From Owenia fusiformis (Eukaryota > Annelida > Polychaeta > Sabellida > Oweniidae), in the NCBI GenBank assembly GCA_903813345.2, contig CAIIXF020000006.1:25055936-25119935 (forward strand): 64,000 bases of DNA, in the 5' to 3' direction. The notes beneath the pieces were generated by a model. That model was given only the letters and a program-made list of their open reading frames with translations, was not told the DNA's origin and made no database searches. The position numbers were made by a program, and so were the translations under genes. Shown here piece after piece: positions 44,839 through 56,566 of this stretch (the stretch's first letter is position 1; each line of letters begins with the position of its first letter).

Positions 44839-45270
44839 TATGTTTATTATATACTCCTATGGTGTGTTCTGTAAAATTATTTTTAGGGTGTTTTAATCAG
44901 TTAATGATTTTAATTCAGATACAATCATGTAGTTTTTTCATAAAAAAGTGCTAGACTATATACTTTTAAGACAACATATTTTCATTTTTCACAAAATTAT
45001 TTTTTTATCCAAAATGATTTTCATTTTTTAAATATATTATAGTTATTTAATATACTGTACTAATACTTATCATATATCAGTGCAGCCAGTTGGGCTGTAA
45101 AACTTTTTCCTATAACTGCTTATGAAAAAAACAATATTTTACAAGCCAGCTTTAAACAAATCATTGTAATAAATGAATAAGCCATCTTTAGCCTGACAGT
45201 ATTATGTAAAACTATGAGATGTCAGTATTTTATCCATGACATGGAATATAAGCAAACATTTGGTTATAGC

Positions 45271-45557
45271 AAGGAGGATTGGCTCCCAGGGTTCCAAATC
45301 GATATTCGACCTTGACCCCGATTGACAACAGCATTGAAAAATTTTCTGACATTATGATTGACTAAAAATACATATTCTGTGATCTAATATATTTGAAGTT
45401 ATATCTTGATCACTTATTGTGTGTTTCAGTATTTATTGTTTAAAAATAAGACCAACATTTGTGGATCAAATTCTGAAGTGAAAAAATGGTGGCTGTTTTA
45501 TTTCTATTTTTTGGTAGAATATATTGAGATGGAATCCTGGGAGCCAATCCTCCTTGG
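45271..45557. mobile_element. Short MITE
   Basis: Terminal inverted repeats AAGGAGGATTGGCTCCCAGG and CCTGGGAGCCAATCCTCCTT, perfect over 20 nt, 287 bp in all, non-coding. Confidence 0.83.
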
Positions 45558-46263
45558 GTAAATAGTATACATGTATACAAGGAGTAGTACAAATACATCA
45601 AAAGAATGTAATGTTATTACAAAAAGGTACAGTTTGATTATTTAAAGACTTAATTTGTATATAATTGTAACCTGTAATTTAAGTTTTCTACAATGAAAGA
45701 TACAATTCAATATTGGGCAATGTGAGTCATAACAAGTGTTATAGTAACAAAATGGAGACAACTTACTACAACAAAACAATTCCCATCTTTAGGTATTTAA
45801 AAGCTTGAGAAGCTTAATAGATATATAACCAAGTATCTAAAAAATATTGATGCAGTTTTCACATTGCAAAGGATATCCTTTAATTTGGCACTATCATAAT
45901 CCAATTGCACCAATTTTAGGTCTGAAAAAATCTACCAGTGGACCCCCCCCCCCCCCAAGTACACACCTCCTCACATGTTGTGAAATAGATAGGGGGGTTC
46001 ACAGTCTTGAAGCAAAACTACTGGTTCATCAAGTCTGTTTATTCCATCCATTTTGTTTCCTTACTGTAACATATGTCATGGACTCATATTGATCACCGGT
46101 GAGATAGAAAATGTTAGATATTATAGTGTAGTAATTTATGTATAAGCATTTCAAGTCTTAGCTTGCCTACTTGTTTGTGAGAGTATAAAAAATAAAATAT
46201 AAGAAATATGAAACTGAATAGATTTCTCTGAATTTTCTCTAGTTTAATACATATAACAAAATA
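45558..46263. other. Intergenic, nothing definite
   Basis: No gene or complete repeat seen; a poly-C run at about 45943-45957 and CCACAAGTAC-like text only. Confidence 0.45.
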
Positions 46264-47365
46264 TACGAGGGGTGATCCAAAAGTCTTGGACGCCCTGCTC
46301 TAATTTTGTTGATTTTTGATAAAATTACTTCAAACTTTCCAATAATAAAGACCTACAACCTAACTACTTTGTGTATTAATTTCATGGTAAAATGATATAT
46401 TTTATGTAGTTTTCTAGATAGTTATTAATATAGTGACCCTGCCACCCGGAACGGTATTTGCACATGGCAACTTTCAGCCTTAAATGTTGCCACTATTTGA
46501 CTTGTTTTGCAAGTCTTGACCACTATCTTTCCTTAAATTTTGAATGTTAAACCATGCTAGTTTACATCCTTTGTTACTAGGCAACCAATTAATTGTACAT
46601 GTATTTTAATCATAATGTCACATATGGCAATGGCCGTATATGTCAAGTTCTAAGAAAATGACATCAGACAATCAACCCTCATTCTGGTGTCACTTTTGCT
46701 CCAAGATGGCTGCTGAAATGCAGAACATGAAAGAAATCAAAGTGGAACAAAGAATACTACAATATATTTTCACTATTATTGACATTGAGCAGCTACCATA
46801 TGCACGATACAGTCTAGATATGGCTCCGTGTGATTTTCTTCCTTTTCTCCAAGTTGAAAGGAGGGTTGAAGAAAATGTTTTTTACTCATTGGATGAGGTT
46901 TGGATTGGCACTCCAGCAGCATTTATATCACATAGGCAATGGCCGTTTCATAAATGTCTTTCATTCATTGGTAAAGCGGTATGAAAAATGTGTTCAAATT
47001 CGTGGAAAATATGTTGAAAAGTAGGTCTTAATATGTGAAGATGATGATGGCAGATGACACTCAGACTGAAAATCGGAAATTCTCTCATATCATGACTGGT
47101 GTTAGGTTGTGCACCTGCACCTAAAGTATTTGCCATATAATAACAGTTGTACCATGATTTGCTATATTTGAATACCGTTCCGGGTAGCAGGGACCCGGTA
47201 TCAAAAAATATTTAGAAAAGTAGCTAAAATATATTAGTTTCTGTTGAAACTTATACACAAAGTTGTTAAGATGTTGATCTTTATTATCTGAAAGTTTCAT
47301 GTAATTATATAAGAAAATAGCAAAGTTAGAGCGGGGCGTCCAAGACTTTTGGATCACCCCTCGTA
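46264..47365 (+). mobile_element. Internally deleted mariner element
   Basis: The body is 46266-47363, flanked by TA. Terminal repeats of about 40 bp start CGAGGGGTGATCCAAAAGTC at both ends. The inner frame 46640-47024 keeps an N-terminal-like piece (EIKVEQRILQ) joined to the end of a mariner transposase: YSLDMAPCDFLPF (usual PYSPDLAPCDFF) and, in the next frame, KRYEKCVQIRGKYVEK. The middle with the first catalytic Asp is missing, so it cannot transpose on its own. Confidence 0.88.
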
Positions 47366-47379
47366 TATAGGAGTGACAA

Positions 47380-47456
47380 AGGAGTGGTATCGATATGGAG
47401 AAACAAGGTTCGGAAAGACATTTTATTTCATTCTCAAGAATTGGTAGAAAGGAAAA
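47380..47456. mobile_element. GGTATCGATATGG-family element, copy 3 (left part)
   Basis: AGTGGTATCGATATGGAGAA is joined directly to ACAAGGTTCGGAAAGACATT, so about 400 bp of the family's interior is deleted. It stops at GGTAGAAAGGAAAA; the right part resumes at 48492. Confidence 0.75.
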
Positions 47457-47514
47457 TAAGCCACATGGTGAACAGAATCGCACCCTTGAACAGAATACAC
47501 TTTTCGGGATGGAA

Positions 47515-48430
47515 AATTCAAAATGGCCACCTTAACATTTACCCAGACTGCCTAAAAACTAATCAGTTCTAAACTTTCCATAGAAACATCTCTAAAATTT
47601 TAGGATGAATCCATGAAACCTGTAAACAACCCTCAAGAGACCATTTAAAGGTATTACTTCACAGTGTATCAGCTTTTTTTCTACAATTCAGATTTTCCTG
47701 AAAAAAATCCTGGTAAAAGATATACTGATGTATTACAAAATATGTGAAAATTGGAAAGATTGACCGTTTAGTTATTTCTAAAAAAAATGTTTTAATTTAA
47801 CATTAAAATGGCTGCCTTAACATTAACCAAGAATGCCGAAAAACTAATCAGTTCTAAACTTTTATAGGTAGAAACATCCCTGAGAATTTCAAATGAATCC
47901 ATAAAACAGTTTGGCTGGAAACCTGTAGACAAGCCTTGACAGACAAGATTTTAGGACGGAAAATCCAAAATGGCTGCTTTAACATTTACCCAGAATGCCG
48001 ATAAACTAATCAGTTCTAAACTTTCATAGGTAGAAACATCCCTGAGAATTTCAAATGAATCCCTGAAATGGTTTGGCTAGAAACCTGTAGACAAGCCTTG
48101 ACAGACAAGATTTTGGGACGGAAAATCCAAAATGGCCGCCTTAACATTTACCCAGAATGCAAAAAAACTAATCAGTTCTAAACTTTCATAGGTAGAAACA
48201 TCCCTGAGAATTTCAAATGAATCCCTCAAACGGTTTGGCTGAAAACCTGTAGACAAGCCTTGACAGACAAGATTTTAGGACGGAAAATCTAAAATGGCCG
48301 CCTTAACATTCACCCAGAATGCCGAAAAACTAATCAGTTCTAAACTTTCATAGGTACAAACATCCCTGAGAATTTCAAATGAATCCCTCGAACGGTTTTG
48401 CTGGAAACCTGTAGACAAGATTATTCGGGA
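47515..48430. repeat. 162-bp tandem array inserted into the GGTATCGATATGG element
   Basis: AAAATGGC(T/C)GC recurs at 47808, 47970, 48132 and 48294, an exact 162-bp period, with a diverged copy near 47520. Each unit has AACTAATCAGTTCTAAACTT, GAATTTCAAATGAATCC and GAAACCTGTAGACAAG. The right flank has CCCGTCCGCCCAACCGCCCG, reminiscent of the CCGTCCG tracts of the Helentron-like elements, so this may be an insertion of the same class. The region 47457-48491 as a whole splits copy 3. Confidence 0.85.
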
Positions 48431-48491
48431 CGCCCGTCCGCCCAACCGCCCGCCCGGCAAACTGATTACAATATACCTGAGGGTGCGATAA

Positions 48492-48567
48492 AAAACAATT
48501 GCACTAAAAAAATGTTAACAAAAACAGTTATAAAAAATATATTTAAATAATTTTTGCATTAAATTGT
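48492..48567. mobile_element. GGTATCGATATGG-family element, copy 3 (right part)
   Basis: CAATTGCACTAAAAAAATG, AACAAAAACAGTTATA and TTTTGCATTAAATTGTTG match 18956-19040 of copy 1. Confidence 0.75.
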
Positions 48568-48894
48568 TGCCCACGTAAGAAAATTATTGGAGATTTCTAT
48601 TATTCACTGATGTAACACGCCCAGTTTTATAACTACAATTATAGCCTCGTGATGTGTCATGTGTGAAGAATGTTCTCTATATATCAACTATTGTACTTTT
48701 CATTAGGCGGAAATTTAGAAAGAGCTTGATATAATGAGATTCACATATTTAAGACACTGCAGAGGTGTTTCAACGAATCTGTTTCCAAGACAACATTGCC
48801 AGTTCATTGAAATCTACACAATTGCGTGAATCAGATGCAGTTACTGAGATTAATAACTTGAAATTAGCAGCAATCATGTTATTATCATTTGAGC

Positions 48895-50083
48895 TAGTCT
48901 TGTCATCAAGTCCATTAATATTTTTGTCACCTTTGTCATATTCTTTAATTTTTGTGTCACCTTTGTCATCATGTTCATTAATATTTGTGTCACTATCATG
49001 ATATGTATTCTATTATAACATATTCTTGAGTTTTGTCTATAACTTACGTATTAGGTATTTAACTTTGTACTCGGATTTTGGCATACTGTACTAGTTGATA
49101 ATAATTAGCAAGGTCAAAGGTAGAGACATGAATAAGTGTCAACTAAGTATAAGGCAGTATGTATGTAGAGTGTGCAGTAGCAAGATGTGGGTGATTTTGT
49201 GAGCTTATGAACTTGAATAAAGAACCTAGAAAAGACTTCTTGACAGTCACCTTTGTCATCTTATTCATTAATATTTGTGTCAGCCTTGTCATCATGTTCA
49301 TTAATATTTGTGTCACCTTTGTCATCATATTCTTTAATTTTTGTGTCACCTTTGTCATCATGTTAATTAATATTTGTGTAACCCTAATTGTCATCGTGTT
49401 TATTAATATTTGTGTCACCCTTGTCATTGTGTTCGATGATATTTGTGTCATCCTTGTCATCGTGTTCATTAATATTTGTGTCACCCTTGTCATCATGTTC
49501 ATTGATATTTGTGTCATCCTTGTCATCGTGTTCATTAATATTTGTGTCGCCCTTGTCATCATGTTCATTGATATTTGTGTCACCCTTGTCATCGTGTTCA
49601 TTAATATTTGTGTCACCCTTGTCATCATGTTCATTGATATTTGTGTCACCCTTGTCATCGTTTTCATTAATATTTGTGTCAGCATTGTCATCATGTTCAT
49701 TGATATTTGTGTCATCCTTGTCATCGTGTTCATTAATATTTGTGTCACCCTTGTCATCATGTTCATTGATATTTGTGTCACCCTTGTCATCGTGTTCATT
49801 AATATTTGTGTCACCCTTGTCATCATGTTCATTGATATTTGTGTCACCCTTGTCATCGTTTTCATTAATATTTGTGTCAGCATTGTCATCATGTTCATTT
49901 ATATTTGTGTCACCCTTGTCATCGTGTTCATTAATATTTGTGTCACCCTTGTCATCATGTTCATTGATATTTGTGTCACCCTTGTCATCGTGTTCATTAA
50001 TATTTGTGTCAGCATTGTCATCATGTTCATTTATATTTGTGTCTCCCTTGTCATCATGTTCATTAAATTTTTGTCATGATTAG
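48895..50083. repeat. 33-bp minisatellite (two blocks) with a 66-bp higher-order unit
   Basis: A short block at 48895-48995 and a main block at 49248-50083. The unit is TTCATTAATATTTGTGTCAC then CCTTGTCATCATG, about 26 copies. Alternate units differ (ATTAATA/ATTGATA, CATCGTG/CATCATG), giving a 66-bp dimer. Because 33 is a multiple of three, long frames stay open on both strands; they are not genes. Confidence 0.93.
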
Positions 50084-50293
50084 CTTAAAGTGCTGGAAAT
50101 ATAAGATGGCTTGTGACAAATCAACCACTTTGTTATTTTTTTTTGATTATAGCCCAGCATGCAAAAAATGCAATTCACAGAAAACCAAACATGCAGGTCA
50201 TGGGTAACATTTGAAAAAAGCCGTATGTCACAACTCATCTGAATTATAAGTAATGATTTTATTTGTGACACCCATCATTCCTCTTAGACCCCA

Positions 50294-50336
50294 TGCATGT
50301 ATGTATGTATGTGTGTTTGTATGTATGTATGTAGAA
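50294..50336. repeat. ATGT/GTAT microsatellite
   Basis: Interrupted run of GTAT tetranucleotides (ATGTATGTATGTATGTG ...). Confidence 0.9.
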
Positions 50337-50339
50337 CCT

Positions 50340-51745
50340 GATCGATAGATGAAGATAGATTTGATAGGTAGAGACAAACCACATTTCTGTTAACACAGAA
50401 ACAACAATTGAAAGATAAAAAATGATTAAAATCAGTGGTCCAATACTAGATATAACATGGTAAGCTTAATTAGAAATGTGCATTAGAAATTACCTTTAGA
50501 CTAGCTCCAGAATATGAACATGATTACGAGACATAATATGACTAAAAGATGGCAGCACTAAATGGGAAGATGATAGATTTTATATGCTTTCCCAGGAATT
50601 TGGGGAATTATGTTGTTTGGGATCAGCTAAAGCATTTTTAATGGTAGATCATGGTAAATAAGAATATTCTAATGAAAATCTTTCTTGTATCTCTATTCAT
50701 TAGATTTTATGATATTCAACGTTAAAAATAACATAACATACACATACATGACATAGATAGCTGCTGATAAAAGGCAACAGACACTAGGTTCACATAAATT
50801 GTTTAAGAAAACGCTGAAGCTGAAATACGTGTATGTACTTTTCAATCTGGGGACCTCTTTCACTATAATATGATCAAGTTCAATTTTTATGCTTCAATTG
50901 TCATTTTTGAATCATTACAGGTACATATTTGGACACTTAAAATTTGAGCCTCTGAAAAATCCCTGAATAAAATGGGGTGACATTAAACATATATTTACTT
51001 TGACTGGCCTTAGTGTGTATTACATAAATTCAGCTTTCTACAACTATAAAGGCAATAAAATTAGCAAAATACAATGAGGAAACATTTCCCGGGTATTTTA
51101 TTGATTGCCTGTCTGAACGAAAACAAAATTATTTTTAGAATCCCTTTTTCCTTCGAGGACATTCCCATACTGACGTCATTTTACACGTGACTTCAGAAAA
51201 TAATAAATATGGCAGAAAAATATTTTGAAATGTGTTTCAAATGTTTTGGTGAATATTGCGAAAACAGGATAACATTCATAATACACAGACTGTAAGAGTA
51301 TAGATCATGAACCAGAGGAATGGGAAAACAAGCCAGCAAGCTTAGCAATACAGAAGTAAAGGAGCTACAACAATGTACATATTGTGAGTGATTTTCAATA
51401 TACGATTTGTTAAACACTCATCAATATCTTTTTTCAAAATTTCCCAATCATTCCCGGTTTGCTTGATAACATTGACGATCATACACATATATTAAGAATA
51501 CTGTGTATGACTTCAAAGGTATAAATCTATTGTGTGCCTGGTACATTGGGTTAGAATATTATCAGTCGTTCTAAATCATAGTACACTTTTGCATTTGTTC
51601 GACTTCATTTCAAAGCAAGCTTCGTCATCTTACAGTTACAATGAATCCCTGAAATCACAGAGCCAATTAGGGCTAATAAGAGTTCATCTTAGAAATATGG
51701 ACTACTCTTTTTAGGGTCACCAAATAATCGTTTAGTCATTAGAAC
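50340..51745. other. Intergenic, nothing definite
   Basis: AT-rich sequence with no recognisable exon, transposon end or tandem array. Confidence 0.45.
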
Positions 51746-51746
51746 C

Positions 51747-52035
51747 ATGGGCGTAGCGCCTATTACGCAAAATACGCACAGGCGTACCACATGAATTTGA
51801 AAAAAAATTAAAAATGTGTTAAAATGCATTAATTTATTTGCTTCCTACAGTATCTGTATTTTTACCATTTTCAACATTTAAAGTTGATAAAAATGCTTAG
51901 ATTCCATCAAATAACGTCCTTGAAAAAATATTTCCCGGGGGAGCATACCCCCGTACCCGCGGTGATGCGTGGCCTTTGGCATCGCAATCAGGCATCCCCG
52001 AGTGTGCGTACCAACTCAATATATAGCCCTATGCC
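51747..52035. mobile_element. Probable MITE with ATGGGC ends
   Basis: CATGGGCGTAGCGCC and, at the other end, GCCCTATGCCCATG form short imperfect inverted repeats around a body with CGCACAGGCGTACC and GTGCGTACCAACT. Ends are tentative. Confidence 0.55.
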
Positions 52036-52637
52036 CATGAGCACACATTTACTGTAGCACATGTTCCTTCCAGTTCTTTGATTGGTTGAGAAAAGGTTGC
52101 ACGGTAGGCTTGAAATGATTTATGACCTTAGCTGTCACAGGCACCAGTCGTAGGGGTGGGGCTGCTAAACTGTTATATAGTCTATACTAGGCAGAGGGTA
52201 GTGTATAGTTAGAGTCTATGCGCAGGGTAGCTTGATGCTGCTTTCTGTTGAAAATGTTTGTCTATTCATGGCATTCATGGGCTTTCAACCCATGGTCTAT
52301 TACACCGCAACCCTGTTAAAATGACAGGTGCAATTAGGATTTAGCACCCTGAGAAAAACAAAACCTGCAGAGGGATCACTGGATGGCATTTTGTATCTTG
52401 TCCACAAGTTCTTGGGGAAGGGGGGGGTGGGGTAATATGTCAATTATCACTTCATAACATTTTGAAATATTTCACTCTCATAGTTTTGAATATGTTTGAA
52501 GTGACACTTCCCTCTAAAAGCATAGAAATCCCAACTCCTAGGGTTGCAAAACTTAGGAAAGTAGTGTATGGTCACCATTAACATGTTTATCATATGTATG
52601 CAGAGAATCCACTAATTGTAAATTTTGTCTTTTTCAG

Positions 52638-52662
52638 TTGAGAAGAAAGAGTTACAGCAATG
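52638..52662 (+). other. Possible 25-nt microexon ending in ATG
   Basis: TTTTGTCTTTTTCAG is followed by 25 nt (TTGAGAAGAAAGAGTTACAG, then CAATG) and by GTAAGT. Both splice signals are near consensus and the purine-rich inside resembles a splicing enhancer. It could be a 5' UTR exon with a start codon at its last three bases, for a gene with other exons outside the window. A chance match is possible. Confidence 0.3.
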
Positions 52663-53879
52663 GTAAGTTGGCATTATTTTCTATACTTAAACATGTCTTC
52701 GGGTGTCACAGAGCTCATATAATTGAAAAACAAAGACGAAATGCCTTGAATTAAGAAACATTCTCCAGGTAACATGTAGCTCTATTGTGTCTGGCCAGAA
52801 GTGCAGGGAATAAGGGGGTCCCTCAAGAGTTTGTTGATTGGTGCTTAAAAATCCCATAAGAACATAAATTCACACGAAAAAATTTATAATTGCGCATAGT
52901 GGGATTTTTCAATCTGAACCATCAACAAGCGAATGAGTCCTTTTCCCACCAGAGACATTCTCGGCAAAACTAACGGTTCAGACTTCTTATATGTGATATC
53001 CCTTCTGGGATTGCCTCATTACGGACAGTCACATGACAGTAACTGAACACATGTCTGAATTAAGAATAGGAATCAATATATTGGGCTGTATAAGAGGATT
53101 GCTCAGGATCAGGTGCTTGTGATGTTTTTATTTTTTAAATAAGGCCATTTTTGAGTTTTACCCAACTTTTACCCAAATATTGATGTAATGTATTTACTGA
53201 AGTGGGTTATCATTCATAATATCAATAGACTATCTTGGATCCTATTGCTTTAATAGCTTATTTACTTGATAGCTATCTTAAACTTACACCAATGACAACA
53301 TGTTCACTAAAAACCTCATAAAATGGATAACATATTATTACTTCACTGCTATTTTCTAGCGGATACAGACTTTCAGCCCATTTCACTATTTTATTGTGTC
53401 AATAAAACCTAAAAATAAGAAATCAAAAGATCATTATGCAATAATACAAGTTTGGAAAAATATATTCCTATTGTACATAAATGACATTTGTATATCTTGG
53501 ATTGCTTCTAGTTTGGCTAATAAAATATGTGCCCTTTATATTTTGATCCTTCTCTGCCATAGTATTTTCAAAAAGATTAACATGGCTGAAATTCTTTAAA
53601 TTACAAGAGGGCACAGGCTTATTGCACAAAAAACTGAATATTCTGAAATATACAAATATCATTCATGTTCAAATACTTTAACATATATTATTGCACAATG
53701 GTCTCCTGATTTCTTATTTTTGGGCTTCTACTTACGCAATAAAACAGTGAAATGGTTTGTAGTCATAATTGTAAATTTCTACAAGCTAGGTCTTGTAGAT
53801 TAATACCCCACTGGAGACCAAACTCACCATTTTCTATAATCCATCTATCCATATTATGTAGCACTAAGGGTAAATAGAG
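52663..53879. other. Intergenic, nothing definite
   Basis: No exon or element recognised. An imperfect inverted arrangement of TCACTATTTTATTGTGTCAA-like and CAATAAAACAGTGAAATGG text (about 53380 and 53738) brackets 53380-53760 and may mark another foldback element. Confidence 0.45.
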
Positions 53880-54021
53880 ATTATCCTATATGAGATTCAG
53901 GATATTGGGATTATCCCGAGGCCAATATAATATATTTGCCCGAGGGCCGCAGGTCCCGAGGGAAAATATATTGTATTGGCTAAGGGATAATCCCAATATC
54001 CTGAACCGACTATAGGATAAT
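53880..54021. repeat. 142-nt hairpin of the CAGGATATTGGGATTA family
   Basis: Arms ATTATCCTATATGAGATTCA ... and ... TGAACCGACTATAGGATAAT; inner arms GGCCAATATAATATATTTGC / GAAAATATATTGTATTGGC; centre CCCGAGGGCCGCAGGTCCCGAGG. Confidence 0.85.
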
Positions 54022-54450
54022 TTGTTTATCCCATACCAATCTTGGTAATCTGGTTCACATTGTTCAATCGTGGAAATATTTTAGAATATTCATGTCCAGT
54101 TTTGTTTTCTTGGCCGTGGGCGGATTTTCCTGTTCTGTCAAATATTCCCACATTTATTTTCTCGAATTTTTTGATTGATTAAGTCGATGCTCCTTCCCTT
54201 TTTTAAACCATCAAACAGATCCCGATTGTCTGTGTTTTCTCCATTGTCGTTTACAGTCATTACGCGAACGTTACAAATTATGAACAAATATGCGAGCGGC
54301 GATTATGACGTAGCGGGCAGATATACTTTATCTGCCCGCTCGGAGCGAGACGTAAAGCTATATCTGCCCGCTGATGAAAATATAAGTTTTTACAAACCGG
54401 CTTTATGTACCTGTAACACGTCCAAGTATGGGATAAATAGCATTACAAGA
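54022..54450 (-). mobile_element. Inverted copy of the 39600-40080 repeat
   Basis: Reverse orientation of the same text, including the pair AGCGGGCAGATATACTTT / ATCTGCCCGCT at 54317-54345 and a further TATATCTGCCCGCT at 54359. A 101-codon frame (54175-54480) overlaps it but is not conserved in the other copy. Confidence 0.72.
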
Positions 54451-54480
54451 CAAATTCCCAATATCTCAAAGTATATCTAA

Positions 54481-55586
54481 TGCACAAAGAAACATTGCCC
54501 TGCATATTTCACTCATCAGTCAGGAATCAAAACCGTAATTCTAAAGCTTGACACCAGATGATGTTTTAAGTATATTGAGGATACTAAGATACATGCTGAA
54601 GAACAATTTCAAAATAGAAATATTTCCAGTACTCCTCCCTTCAAGATAGCTGAAGATACTCATCTGGAACTTTTACAGGCTTTGGGCAGTTGCTTCTTTG
54701 CCTGGTTATAAAGAAGTTATAAAAAATGGATGAACTTCTGTTAGAGAAAATTTTTACAATTTTTTATTTTCATCATTTTCACCAACAAAGAGGTTGATTT
54801 GAATCCAAATATTTTACCTGTATGTTAATCGAAGTTGACATCTTTTATTTCTAGACATCTCAATTGTTTTTTTTAGAAATTGGGACTGTAGCAGAAACAT
54901 TGACATGCTTTTAAATATTGCTTAAATTCTCTATCCTTCATTCTCCATCCCTTCCACTTTCATAAATGAATAATTCTTGAAGGATTTTGCATTTGATCAG
55001 TCTGTAAACAATATGTGCACTTGTGCCCCGAATTGTGCTTTTCATACTAGATTGATCTATATTTTTGATGTAGACATACATTTTACTATCATCTTTGGCT
55101 GATTACTGAATAGATTTTCAGTTCTTGAATATCCACTGTATGTTTTCCCTCTTAATAAAGCCAGTTATCTTATCCTCTCTCAAAAAGCCTTTACCTTACC
55201 CTTCCTCAAAGATTGTATCACTTCCTGAGAAACAATGCAGTCTAAAAATGTGCTTGTCATTGATTCAGCAATCGCTCGTTATTCCAGTATCACTCCTCGC
55301 ACCAATTTCAACTATAAAACAATGAAATTTTTAAATGTGAGGCTATTATACTTGTCGATGCCAATGCAAGGATTAAATTCAAATGGATATTGTTTATATT
55401 TAACATTTCTAGCCTATAATGTATCTTTCAATGTTTAAACAAACAAATTAATAATATTGAGGATTGTGAGCTTGACGGTAATATAATAAAAAAATGTCTC
55501 ATTCTATGTTCCACTAATCCCTTGGGTTTCAAATGTCACTTTTTAAAAGAAACACGGGTATTCAGGGCATTCACCTCTTATATATA
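54481..55586. other. Intergenic, nothing definite
   Basis: AT-rich sequence without recognisable exon or element. Confidence 0.45.
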
Positions 55587-56566
55587 CAGGGTGTCCAAAA
55601 AAAACAGGACCGTAAGAAAGTTGAATAACTCTGTCAATTTTGCATATTTTGCCTTGAAATTTAAGAATTATTTAGTTCATTCAATGATAATTTTGTTCTG
55701 AAAGTTTGATGATAATCTGTGTATTGTGTCAAAAACTACAGTCCTTTACAAAACATGCTCAAAGTGGGCACTTCTCCTCTCTATGCACAAACGAATCCTG
55801 CGAACAAAGTTGTTAATGACCCTTACCTATACACATTAATGTGGATGGTATTTATTGGGGTAGTTATTGCCCTCTTAAGATTGTTAGGGGCCTGTCAGTA
55901 TACACATTGGCTTTGAGAAATCCTCAAAAATAAAAATTTGGGGGATTTAGATCAGGCGAATGAGCTGCCCATATGGTTTGCGTTCTGCAACTGATGAGTT
56001 GACCACCAAAGCATTGCCTAAACCATTTCAGCATATCATTTGCAGTGTTCCGACAGGGGTGGTATTGGCTTGTTGAAACCACTGCTTAATTATCTCCTTA
56101 GATGCCCCTTCTGGTGCTTAGTGACCTCCAAAACTTGGTGAGAACTTACTGGTCCTGGTTCATGGTCCCCAGTCACCTTCGAACCAAAAGGGACTGATGA
56201 TTGCCACCCAGGGAGTGCATTGTTCAGAATGCAATGGATGCTGTAACACTTCATCAGGAGGATGTAAGCCCCAGTAGCAATTGTTCTTGGAACAAACTTG
56301 TCCATTCAGAAAGACATGTGTGTAGGAGGATCATCAACAGCTTTGTTCGCCGGATTGAATTGTGCATAGAGATGAGATTTGCACATTTGGGGCATGTTTT
56401 GTAAGGAGCTGTAGTTTTTGACTCAATTGGTAGATTATTATCAAACTTTCACAACAAAATTCCCTTTGAATGAACTAAATAATTCTGAAATTTCAAGGCA
56501 AAATATGCAAAATTGACCGATTTGTTCAACTTTCTTACGGTCCTGTTTTTTTTTGGACACCCTGTA
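55585..56566. mobile_element. Foldback IS630/mariner-type transposon with transposase ends in both arms
   Basis: The body is 55587-56564, flanked by TA. Ends CAGGGTGTCCAAAAAAAACA / inverted, with arms of about 190 bp. The minus strand reads WAAHSPDLNPPNFYF (about 55940-55985) and ends in NNFVRRIRLCIERRSAHFEH (about 55755-55815). The plus strand at 56324-56400 carries a second version of the same end, NSFVRRIELCIEMRFAHLGH. So the right arm is an inverted copy of the transposase 3' end plus terminus, replacing the original 5' half. Confidence 0.85.

Noticed and set aside
49143-50083. Long frames of 231-290 codons on + and 251 codons on -
   Set aside because: All are translations of the 33-bp minisatellite; period divisible by three keeps them open. 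No start context, splice sites or family match.
54175-54480. 101-codon + strand frame
   Set aside because: It overlaps a repeat whose other copy (39600-40080) does not keep the frame; no family recognised.
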